Shown: piece by piece, positions 7,293 through 13,450 of the stretch
Layout: each line of letters begins with the position of its first letter
Position numbering within the stretch: the first letter of the stretch is position 1
Source of the DNA: Acidobacteriota bacterium
Lineage (GTDB): Bacteria; Acidobacteriota; Vicinamibacteria; Vicinamibacterales; 2-12-FULL-66-21
DNA: 13,450 nucleotides
NCBI GenBank assembly: GCA_013697225.1
Contig: JACCXG010000004.1
Coordinates: 1 to 13,450 of the forward strand
Direction of reading: 5' to 3'
Notes under the pieces: generated by a model
The model's database searches: none
Told to the model about the DNA's origin: nothing
The model's input: the letters and a program-made list of their open reading frames with translations, nothing else
Made by a program: the position numbers and the translations under genes

Positions 7293-8573
7293 ATGGCCGA
7301 TCACGGCAGGGTAGGGGTTGCAATCACTGGCATCGGTGTCGTGTCGCCGTACGGCGTGGGGCGGGATCGGTTCTGGCGTCATGTCAGTGAGGGTTGCAGC
7401 GCGACGCGGCAGATCACCCAGTTCGATGCATCCGCGTTTTCGTGTACTGTCGCGGCGCCCATCCCGCCCTTCGACGCGGAGCACGACGAGATCGCCCTCG
7501 AGCGCGCGGGGGACGGGGCGCGCGGACGTCCGGATCCCCGGCGGTATTCACGGGCGTCTCTCATCGCGGTTCTTGCCGCGCGCGAGGCCTGGGCCGATGC
7601 GGGCCTGAGACTGAACGAGCCGGGCGCCGGCGTGCTGGTGGGCAGCGGCGCAGGGGGCATCGACGTCGGCGAGCGGCAGTATTTTGAATTCTTTGCCGGC
7701 GACTCCAAGCGCGTGACCCCATACGCCATCCCGGTCTCCATCGTCGGGATGATTTCGAGCGAGATCTCGATCGCCCTGGAACTGCACGGCATCAGCCATG
7801 TGGTGTCGACCGGCTGCACGAGCTCGACCGATGCCATCTCCTATGCGGCATCACTCATCCGCGCCGGCGATGCCGAGGTGATTCTCTCGGGCGGCGCCGA
7901 CGCCTGTGTGACCCCCGGCATGATCTTCGGTTTCTCGAGGATGCGGGTGATGACCACGCGGTACAACGACGCACCTGCTGCGGCCTCGCGCCCGTTCGAC
8001 CGGGGCCGGGACGGATTCGTGCTTGGCGAGGGGGCATGGATGGTGGCGCTCGAGCGCGAGGACCGCGCGCGCGCCAGGGGTGCTCGTGTGTACGCCACGA
8101 TCGACGGCTACGGATCGACGTGCGACGCCTACCACCGTGTGCAGATGAACCCGGACGGGGAGCACATCGTCCGCGCGATGCGGCTGGCCGTCGAACGATC
8201 GGGCCGGCCTGTCGAGCAGATCGGCTACGTCAACTACCACGGCACGTCCACCGTGTTGAACGATGCCGTGGAGGCGCGCTGCGTTCGCGAGCTGCTGGGG
8301 GCCGGTTCGGACCGTGTGCCAGGCTCCTCCACGAAGTCGATGATCGGACATCCGCAGGGTGCGAGCGGCGCTGCGGGAGTCGTGACCACCGCGCTTGCAC
8401 TCGCACACGATTTCCTGCCGCCCACCATCAACCTGGAAGATCAGGATCCAGACTGCGACATGGACTTCCTCCCGCTGCGTGGACGCGCCGCGCAGCCGGA
8501 GGCGGCACTGTGCAACTGCCTTGGCTTCGGGTCAAAGAACAGCGCGCTGGTGCTCGGGCGCGCCAGCTCCTGA
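7293..8573 (+). CDS. FabF-type beta-ketoacyl-ACP synthase (KAS II family)
   Basis: 426 residues, typical KAS II length. The N-terminus AITGIGVVSPYG (10-21) is canonical, which fixes the start. The condensing triad is intact: Cys175 in STGCTSS, His316 in YHGTST and His353 in KSMIGHPQG, with Lys348 five residues before it. It would condense an acyl chain with malonyl-ACP, releasing CO2. The C-terminal gating loop reads GFGSKN (411-416) instead of the usual GFGGTN, and the region around 272-296 (GYGSTCDAYHRVQMNPDG) resembles secondary-metabolite ketosynthases as well as FabF. No acyl carrier protein, ketoreductase, dehydratase or malonyltransferase gene lies nearby, so this is not a standard fab cluster. 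It heads an operon with a flavoenzyme, a membrane methyltransferase and a GT-C glycosyltransferase, which points to a specialised lipid or polyketide rather than housekeeping fatty acid synthesis. The gene symbol is withheld for that reason. Confidence 0.92.
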   Translation: MADHGRVGVAITGIGVVSPYGVGRDRFWRHVSEGCSATRQITQFDASAFSCTVAAPIPPFDAEHDEIALERAGDGARGRPDPRRYSRASLIAVLAAREAWADAGLRLNEPGAGVLVGSGAGGIDVGERQYFEFFAGDSKRVTPYAIPVSIVGMISSEISIALELHGISHVVSTGCTSSTDAISYAASLIRAGDAEVILSGGADACVTPGMIFGFSRMRVMTTRYNDAPAAASRPFDRGRDGFVLGEGAWMVALEREDRARARGARVYATIDGYGSTCDAYHRVQMNPDGEHIVRAMRLAVERSGRPVEQIGYVNYHGTSTVLNDAVEARCVRELLGAGSDRVPGSSTKSMIGHPQGASGAAGVVTTALALAHDFLPPTINLEDQDPDCDMDFLPLRGRAAQPEAALCNCLGFGSKNSALVLGRASS

Positions 8574-8592
8574 CCGGCCGGGGCTGCATTTC

Positions 8593-9720
8593 ATGATTGA
8601 CGTCGCGATCGCCGGAGCGGGACCCGCCGGGTGCGTGGCGGCCATCGTGCTCGCCCGCGCCGGGGCGCGCGTGCTCATCGTCGATCGGGCGACGTTTCCA
8701 CGCGACAAGCTGTGCGGTGACACGCTCAACCCGGGCGCTCTCGGCGTCCTGCGGCGGCTGAACATCGGCGCTGCCGAGGACGGCCTCCCGATACGGGGGA
8801 TGCTCGTCACCGGCCCGGGGGGCGTGCGTGTGGAGGCCCACTATCCAGCGGGGCTGACCGGCCGCGCGCTGCTTCGAAGGAATCTCGACGGACAGCTGCT
8901 GCAGGCGGCCTCTGACGCCGGCGCAACAATCCATCAGCAGGCCGTGGTGCAGGGGGCGTTCGTCAGCGACAGCCGGGGGGCCGTTTCCGGCCTCCAGCTG
9001 CGATATGCCGGGTCCGCGTCCTCCCGCCTGGACGCGCGGTTGGTCATCGCAGCCGACGGCCGCGAATCACGCCTGGCGCGCTCGCTTGGGCTGGCCGCGC
9101 ATCCTCGTCGTCCGCGCCGGTGGGCCGTGGGGGCGTATTTCACGGATGTCAAGGGAATGGGCCCCCGCGGCGAAATGCACGTTCGCCCGGGGCAGTACAT
9201 CGGCGTCTCTCCGCTCCGCGGCGGGCTGACCAACGTCTGCATCGTGACCGCGGACCGCGCGCGACTGCGCAGCGGCCCCCGGCTGCTCACCGATGCTGTC
9301 CGCGCGGAACCGGAGCTGGCGGACCGGTTCTGCACAGCGAGAATGGAGACGGACCCCGTGACGCTCGGGCCTCTGGCTGTGGAGTGCGGCGTTGCGGGAA
9401 TGCCCGGCCTGCTGCTTGCCGGGGACGCCGGCGGGTTCATCGACCCGATGACCGGTGACGGGTTGCGCTTCGCGCTGCGTGGCGGCGAGCTCGCGGCACA
9501 GTACGCGCTGCGCGCGCTCGAGACGGGTGATCTCTCCGTCCACGAGGAGCTGGCGGCGGTCCGGCGGCGCGAGTTCTCCGCGAAGTGGCGCTTCAACCGG
9601 GCGCTCCGGGGGCTGGCCGGATCGGCTGATGCCGTTCGCCTTGCCGGGCTGGCGACCCGCATGTCCTCATGGCCGCTCTCCCGGATCATCCGCTACGCCG
9701 GGGACGTGACGGCGGCATGA
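8593..9720 (+). CDS. FAD-dependent oxidoreductase, geranylgeranyl reductase family
   Basis: 375 residues from ATG 8593, 19 bp after the ketosynthase stop. The FAD-binding GxGxxG is GAGPAG (8-13), placed right at the N-terminus as the fold requires, which supports this start over any upstream codon in the same frame. FPRDKLCGD (35-43) is the CGD signature of the geranylgeranyl reductase/CbrA-like group. VIAADGRESRLAR (151-163) is the DG motif and LLLAGDAGGFIDPMTGDGL (273-291) the GD motif that holds the FAD ribityl and phosphates. Family members either saturate isoprenoid or other C=C bonds, or act as aromatic monooxygenases or halogenases. No halogenase-specific tryptophan motif is seen. With a ketosynthase before and a methyltransferase after, the likely job is reduction or hydroxylation of a lipid or polyketide intermediate. 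The stop overlaps the next start (ATGA), so translation is probably coupled. Confidence 0.88.
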   Translation: MIDVAIAGAGPAGCVAAIVLARAGARVLIVDRATFPRDKLCGDTLNPGALGVLRRLNIGAAEDGLPIRGMLVTGPGGVRVEAHYPAGLTGRALLRRNLDGQLLQAASDAGATIHQQAVVQGAFVSDSRGAVSGLQLRYAGSASSRLDARLVIAADGRESRLARSLGLAAHPRRPRRWAVGAYFTDVKGMGPRGEMHVRPGQYIGVSPLRGGLTNVCIVTADRARLRSGPRLLTDAVRAEPELADRFCTARMETDPVTLGPLAVECGVAGMPGLLLAGDAGGFIDPMTGDGLRFALRGGELAAQYALRALETGDLSVHEELAAVRRREFSAKWRFNRALRGLAGSADAVRLAGLATRMSSWPLSRIIRYAGDVTAA

Positions 9721-10226
9721 GGCGCGGTGTAGTACTCCTGCTTCTGGCATTCGGCCCGATGCTGCTCGAGGCAGGCCGGTCCCGGCGGAACGAACGGAGC
9801 TTGCGTGCAGAAGGCGCGGTGGAACCGGCAGACGACGTCTACCGCGTCATGCAGGTTGCGTATCCCGGATGCTTTCTCGCGATGCTCGGAGAGTCGTGGG
9901 CCCGGCGTGCGGCGCCACGCTCTCTGCCTGTAGCTGGCGCCACCCTGTTCCTGGTCAGCAAAGCCCTCAAGTACTGGGCGGTGGCAACGCTCGGCCCGCG
10001 GTGGACCTACCGGGTGCTCGTGGTGCCCGGCGTCCCCCGCCTCACCCGCGGCCCCTATCGCTTCCTTCGGCACCCGAACTACGCAGGTGTGGCTGGTGAG
10101 CTCGCTGGCATCGCCATGATCGCTCGTGCCCCTGTCACGGGTGTGCTGTCACTCCTCGTCTTCGGGGGGCTGATGCTTGCGCGCATCCGCGTGGAAGAAC
10201 GGGCAATGGAACGATGTGAGCGCTGA
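9717..10226 (+). CDS. Isoprenylcysteine carboxyl methyltransferase-family protein (YpbQ/BpsB-like)
   Basis: 169 residues from ATG 9717, which overlaps the oxidoreductase stop by 4 bp. It begins with a hydrophobic helix (4-18) followed by the basic stretch RSRRNERSL (21-29), then helices near 46-57, 68-90 and 132-154. RGPYRFLRHPNYAGVAGEL (111-129) and RVEERAM (158-164) are the SAM-binding signatures of the ICMT superfamily. Its short length and the opening LLEAGRSRRN resemble the ICMT-like methyltransferases found beside type III polyketide synthases (Bacillus BpsB/YpbQ, Streptomyces SrsB), which methylate alkylpyrones or alkylresorcinols in the membrane. That parallel is from family knowledge; the substrate here is not shown. 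It is different from the longer NnrU/MddA-like enzyme at 6400-7125, and the two are not simple duplicates. Confidence 0.85.
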   Translation: MRRGVVLLLLAFGPMLLEAGRSRRNERSLRAEGAVEPADDVYRVMQVAYPGCFLAMLGESWARRAAPRSLPVAGATLFLVSKALKYWAVATLGPRWTYRVLVVPGVPRLTRGPYRFLRHPNYAGVAGELAGIAMIARAPVTGVLSLLVFGGLMLARIRVEERAMERCER

Positions 10227-11706
10227 AGACCGTCAGCCCCTCGGGGAGGGCTCCGCGCTCCCGCCCGAACTTCCCCCCGCCGCTCCGCGCTGGGCGGGCG
10301 GGCTCGACGCGCTGGCGCTTGCCCTGCTCGCCCTGGCGCTGTATGTCGCTCTGGCCGGACGTGTCCTGCTCCTGCGCCATACGCAGTTCGTGCTGCCCTC
10401 GTCGCAGGTCTGGCTTTTCGCCTGTGCGGCGGTGCTGGCGATCAGGCACACCGCGTGTCCACGCTCCGGGATACACCGTACGCTCGCGGACTGGCGCCGT
10501 CGTCTCGACACGAGGCCGCATGCTGCCGCTGCCGTGCGTGCGTTTGCCTTCACCCGCCCGGCCGTCTTCCTCGTGGCCTACTTCGCCGTGGTCACGATTG
10601 GTTTCCCGCCCAGGCCGGTGGGATTCACACTCTCGTCAGATCCGCTCGGGAACCTGCCGGCGCGCTTCGATGCCGGCTGGTACGGGGGCATCGCGCTGGG
10701 GGGCTACGATCGGGATCGGCAGGTCGAGCGGCAGAGGAATACGGCGTTCTTCCCGGCTCTGCCCGCGCTGATGCGTCCGGTCGGCTCACTGTTCGGAGCA
10801 CGCACACCCACGCTGCCGCGCGACAAGCGCCTGCTGCGAATGCTCTGGGCCGGCGTCCTTGTATCCCTGCTGGCGTTCGCGTGGGCGCTCTATTACCTGT
10901 CACATCTCGCCGGCCGCTTCGGAGGTCCGCAGGCGGCGGCGCATGCGCCGCTGCTCCTCGCCAGCTACCCCTTCGCCGTGTTCTACAACGCTCCGTACAC
11001 CGAAGGGCTGTTCCTGCTGGGATGTGTTGGTGCGTTCTACCACTTCCATCAGCGGGACTGGGTGCGTGCGTTGTGCTGGGGGCTGCTCGTCGGGTTCAGC
11101 CGTCCGAACGGCTGCCTGGTGTCCATCCCGCTCGCAGTGCTGGCACTGCAGCAGGTGATCCCCACAATTCGCGCGGGGGGCGGCGCGGGGGCGTTGCAGG
11201 CGTGGCTCAAGCCTCTCGGTCTCAGGCTGCTCGTCGCGTCAATGCCTGGCGTGGCGATGCTGGCCTTCACCGCGTATCTGCACAACCTCACCGGGGTCTG
11301 GTTTATCTGGGCACGGATCCACGGCGCCTGGGGACGGGCCTGGGGTACTCGTCCGATCAGGCAGGGGTGGGAGTGGCTGACCACCGAAGGGATCCTGGGG
11401 GTGTTCGAGGGTGTCCCCTACGACTCCATGAACACGCTGGCAGGCCTGTTCGCCCTGGTGATGGCGTGGCATGTCTTCCGGCGGCTCGGCGCTGCATACG
11501 GAACGTTCGTCCTGGTGAATCTGCTGCCCCCAATCTTCGCGGGGGGCGCCCTGTCGATCGGGCGCGTAACGTCCACCCTCTTTCCGATCTTCATCGCGCT
11601 GGCGATTGTGCTTCCAGGCCGGAGTGTGCCCGCCTGGGTGGCGGGCTTTGCCGTGTTTCAGGGCTTCGTTGCGGCAATCTTCTTCACGTGGCGGGATTTG
11701 TTCTGA
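10216..11706 (+). CDS. PIG-V-like GT-C mannosyltransferase, polytopic membrane protein
   Basis: 496 residues from GTG 10216, overlapping the methyltransferase stop by 11 bp. An in-frame TTG at 10177 would add 13 residues but lies deeper inside the previous gene. After a proline-rich, soluble N-terminus, hydrophobic helices are spread over the length (about 30-53, 64-76, 112-130, 208-229, 243-256, 263-275, 284-310, 336-353, 408-420, 428-442, 454-468, 473-490). ARFDAGWYGGIALGGYD (149-165) holds the probable catalytic Asp152 of the first lumenal loop. NTAFFPALPALMRPVG (175-190), APYTEGLFLL (259-268) and GFSRPNG (293-299) are further hallmarks of bacterial relatives of GPI mannosyltransferase 2 (PIG-V). 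Such enzymes transfer a sugar from a polyprenyl-phosphate donor on the outer face of the membrane. It may glycosylate the product of the upstream genes or an unrelated lipid. It is the last gene of the operon; no clear terminator follows. Confidence 0.85.
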   Translation: MSAEDRQPLGEGSALPPELPPAAPRWAGGLDALALALLALALYVALAGRVLLLRHTQFVLPSSQVWLFACAAVLAIRHTACPRSGIHRTLADWRRRLDTRPHAAAAVRAFAFTRPAVFLVAYFAVVTIGFPPRPVGFTLSSDPLGNLPARFDAGWYGGIALGGYDRDRQVERQRNTAFFPALPALMRPVGSLFGARTPTLPRDKRLLRMLWAGVLVSLLAFAWALYYLSHLAGRFGGPQAAAHAPLLLASYPFAVFYNAPYTEGLFLLGCVGAFYHFHQRDWVRALCWGLLVGFSRPNGCLVSIPLAVLALQQVIPTIRAGGGAGALQAWLKPLGLRLLVASMPGVAMLAFTAYLHNLTGVWFIWARIHGAWGRAWGTRPIRQGWEWLTTEGILGVFEGVPYDSMNTLAGLFALVMAWHVFRRLGAAYGTFVLVNLLPPIFAGGALSIGRVTSTLFPIFIALAIVLPGRSVPAWVAGFAVFQGFVAAIFFTWRDLF

Positions 11707-11798
11707 GCTGCCCGCTGCGCGCGTCCCGCTCGCGCCACCGATCCCATCAGTAAGCTGCCAACCTCGCGCCTCGGAAGGAGCCTCGGAAACCCCTGTTC

Positions 11799-11804
11799 TA
11801 TAAT
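11799..11804 (+). promoter_or_regulatory. Consensus -10 hexamer before the TPR-metalloprotease gene
   Basis: A perfect TATAAT, conspicuous in this GC-rich sequence, lies 20 nt before ATG 11825, inside the 118-bp gap after the mannosyltransferase. No good -35 is found at 16 to 18 bp spacing. The resulting leader would be only about 14 nt. It suggests that the TPR gene is transcribed separately from the operon before it. Confidence 0.45.
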
Positions 11805-11824
11805 CGCTTGAAAGCTGGACGTCC

Positions 11825-13450
11825 ATGCGCATCCATCGTGGCCACCTCGCGGGGCTCCGCCCCATCCTTGTCACCCTTCTCTATCTCTGCGCGTGGGCAA
11901 CGTTTCCCCCCTCGTACGCAGGTCAAGCCCCGGCGCCGGCAACCCCGGAGTCCTTCACCGCCGCGGCTCGCCGGGCCATTGCACACGGCAAGGCGTCGGA
12001 AGCGGAGGCGCTCGCGAACACGCGCACTCCAGGTGACCCCGAGGCGGCAGCCGTGCTCGGTCAGCTCGCGGCGGCCCGGGGACGCTATGACGAGGCGGTG
12101 GGCATCCTCGAACCTGCGGCGTCGCGCGAACCTGCGGGAGAGGCCGCCCTCCAGCTCGGCCTTCTTCACCAGGCACTCGGTCGGAGGGAGCCCGCAGCCC
12201 GGCTGCTGGACGAAGTCTTCCGCCGAAACAGCTCGGGTGACGGTGAGGCGCTCTTCCGAGCGGCGCGGGCAGCGCATGCGCTCGGCCTCGTCCGCGATGC
12301 GAACGCCCTCTACCGTGCGGCGACGAAGGCCTCTGCCGATACGGCGATCGAGGCCGCCTGGGGGCTGCTGTTCCTCGAGAAATACGACAAGGTCGAAGCG
12401 ATGCGATCGCTGGCGGCGAGCATCAAGGCGGACGCGCAGTGGGCTCCGGCGCACGCAGGTATCGCGCGGGTGCTCGCGGACCAGAATCCCCCCGAGGCTG
12501 CGGCCGCTGCAAACCGGGCGATCGAAATCGATGCCCGTCTCGCGGACGCGCACCTGCTCCTCGCGGAGCTCGATCTCAACGCATCCCGCTACGACGAGGC
12601 TCGCAAGCGGATCGACACCGTGCTCGGCATCAATCCGCTGCACCTCGAGGCGCGGGCATGGCTTGCCGCCACCGCATACGTCCACGACGACACGGCCCGC
12701 TTCGAAGCGGAAGTGGCGCGCGTGTTCGAGATCAATCCTTCGTATGGTGAGGTCTACCGCGTGGCCGCCGATCTGGCGGCACGCAATTACCGGTTCGAGG
12801 AGGCGGTAGCGCTCACGCGCAAGGCGATCGCGCTCGAGCCCACGAACACCCGCGCGTTCGCCGACCTCGGGATGCACCTGATGCGCACCGGTGACGAGGC
12901 GGAGGCCCGCGGGGCTCTCGAGCGATCGTTCAAAGACGATCCGTACGATCGCGTGACCTACAACTTGCTGACGCTGCTCGACACGCTCGACACGTTCGTC
13001 GAGGAAAAGAGTGGCGACCTCATTGTCAAATTTCATCCCGACGAGGCCCCCGTGCTGCGGGAGTACGCGATTCCGCTTGCCCGCGAGGCGCTGGATCAGC
13101 TTGCAGCCAAGTACGAGATGACCCTCAAAGGCCCCATTCTGATCGAGGTGTTTCCGAACCACGACGATTTCGCCGTGCGCACGCTGGGTCTGCCCGGAAT
13201 GATCGGTGCCCTTGGCGCCTGTTTCGGACGGGTAGTGACGATGGATTCCCCGCGGGCGCGGGAGCCGGGCACGTTCTCATGGCAGGCGACGCTCTGGCAC
13301 GAGCTGGCGCACGTGGTCACGCTCCAGCTCTCCAACCAGCGTGTGCCTCGCTGGTTGACCGAAGGCATTTCCGTCTACGAGGAGGGGCAGGCACGCCCGG
13401 AGTGGGGCCGGGAGATGGAGGTGCCCTTTGCCTCGGCGCTCCAGCGCGGC
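11825..13450 (+). CDS. Secreted TPR-repeat protein with peptidase-MA-like gluzincin metalloprotease domain (3' end outside the window)
   Basis: An open frame of 542 codons from ATG 11825 continues past the window edge without a stop. Residues 1-34 look like a Sec signal peptide: a basic start (MRIHRGHLAGLR), a hydrophobic core (PILVTLLYLCAWATF, 13-27) and a possible cleavage after SYA (31-33). From about 40 to 390 the chain is Ala/Leu-rich helix pairs with repeated TPR spacing, for example LAAARGRYDEAVGILE, LAARNYRFEEAVALTRKAI and LGMHLMRTGDEAEARGAL. From about 395 a peptidase-MA-like domain follows. Its active site is HELAH (His492, Glu493, His496) with the third zinc ligand in WLTEG (Glu513), 17 residues after His496. 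Zinc site and catalytic Glu are intact, so it is probably an active metalloprotease outside the cytoplasm. TPR plus peptidase MA is a recurrent Acidobacteriota domain pairing as far as I recall; the substrate is unknown. No strong ribosome binding site precedes the ATG. Confidence 0.88.
   Translation, partial: MRIHRGHLAGLRPILVTLLYLCAWATFPPSYAGQAPAPATPESFTAAARRAIAHGKASEAEALANTRTPGDPEAAAVLGQLAAARGRYDEAVGILEPAASREPAGEAALQLGLLHQALGRREPAARLLDEVFRRNSSGDGEALFRAARAAHALGLVRDANALYRAATKASADTAIEAAWGLLFLEKYDKVEAMRSLAASIKADAQWAPAHAGIARVLADQNPPEAAAAANRAIEIDARLADAHLLLAELDLNASRYDEARKRIDTVLGINPLHLEARAWLAATAYVHDDTARFEAEVARVFEINPSYGEVYRVAADLAARNYRFEEAVALTRKAIALEPTNTRAFADLGMHLMRTGDEAEARGALERSFKDDPYDRVTYNLLTLLDTLDTFVEEKSGDLIVKFHPDEAPVLREYAIPLAREALDQLAAKYEMTLKGPILIEVFPNHDDFAVRTLGLPGMIGALGACFGRVVTMDSPRAREPGTFSWQATLWHELAHVVTLQLSNQRVPRWLTEGISVYEEGQARPEWGREMEVPFASALQRG

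Noticed and set aside
10455..11753. 432-codon plus-strand frame within the mannosyltransferase gene
   Set aside because: The alternative frame lacks hydrophobic helices or motifs, whereas the main frame shows clear PIG-V signatures.
11798..13162. 454-codon open frame antisense to the TPR-metalloprotease gene
   Set aside because: The opposite strand encodes a signal peptide, TPR units and HELAH in one continuous frame; this frame shows only Arg/Gly-rich shadow sequence.

Overview
The window is GC-rich bacterial chromosomal DNA, densely packed with genes. I see no RNA genes, insertion sequences, phage genes or CRISPR. Protein content and sequence style (homocysteine methyltransferase/MTHFR fusion, Lon, a glycosyltransferase like the N-terminal half of plant arabinokinase, secreted TPR-metalloprotease, heptamer tracts between genes) suggest an Acidobacteriota-type soil bacterium, perhaps Vicinamibacteria. 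That placement is an inference from recalled family resemblance, not a search.

Left part, rightward: a two-domain methionine/folate enzyme (43-1899), then a PmtA-like SAM methyltransferase (2076-2774) with a plausible promoter of its own. Middle part, leftward: a membrane methyltransferase of the NnrU/MddA type (6400-7125), Lon protease (3933-6296) and a GT-B glycosyltransferase-like protein (2810-3916) that follows lon by only 16 bp. The PmtA-like gene and the glycosyltransferase gene converge.

A divergent intergenic region (7126-7292) carries two tracts of degenerate 7-bp repeats. From it a tight rightward operon starts: a FabF-type ketosynthase (7293-8573), an FAD-dependent oxidoreductase of the geranylgeranyl-reductase family (8593-9720), a small membrane methyltransferase of the ICMT/YpbQ-BpsB type (9717-10226) and a PIG-V-like GT-C mannosyltransferase (10216-11706). 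Gaps are 19 bp, then overlaps of 4 and 11 bp. Ketosynthase, flavoenzyme and ICMT recall phenolic-lipid (alkylresorcinol) clusters, but a FabF-type enzyme stands where a type III polyketide synthase would be expected. This operon is the best candidate for an undescribed pathway, probably making or modifying a membrane lipid, though its product cannot be read from the sequence.

The window ends inside a secreted TPR protein with a gluzincin metalloprotease domain (11825 to beyond 13450), preceded by a perfect TATAAT hexamer.

No intergenic stretch reaches 300 bases. Several long open frames lie antisense to the real genes; these are GC-driven shadows and are listed as rejected.
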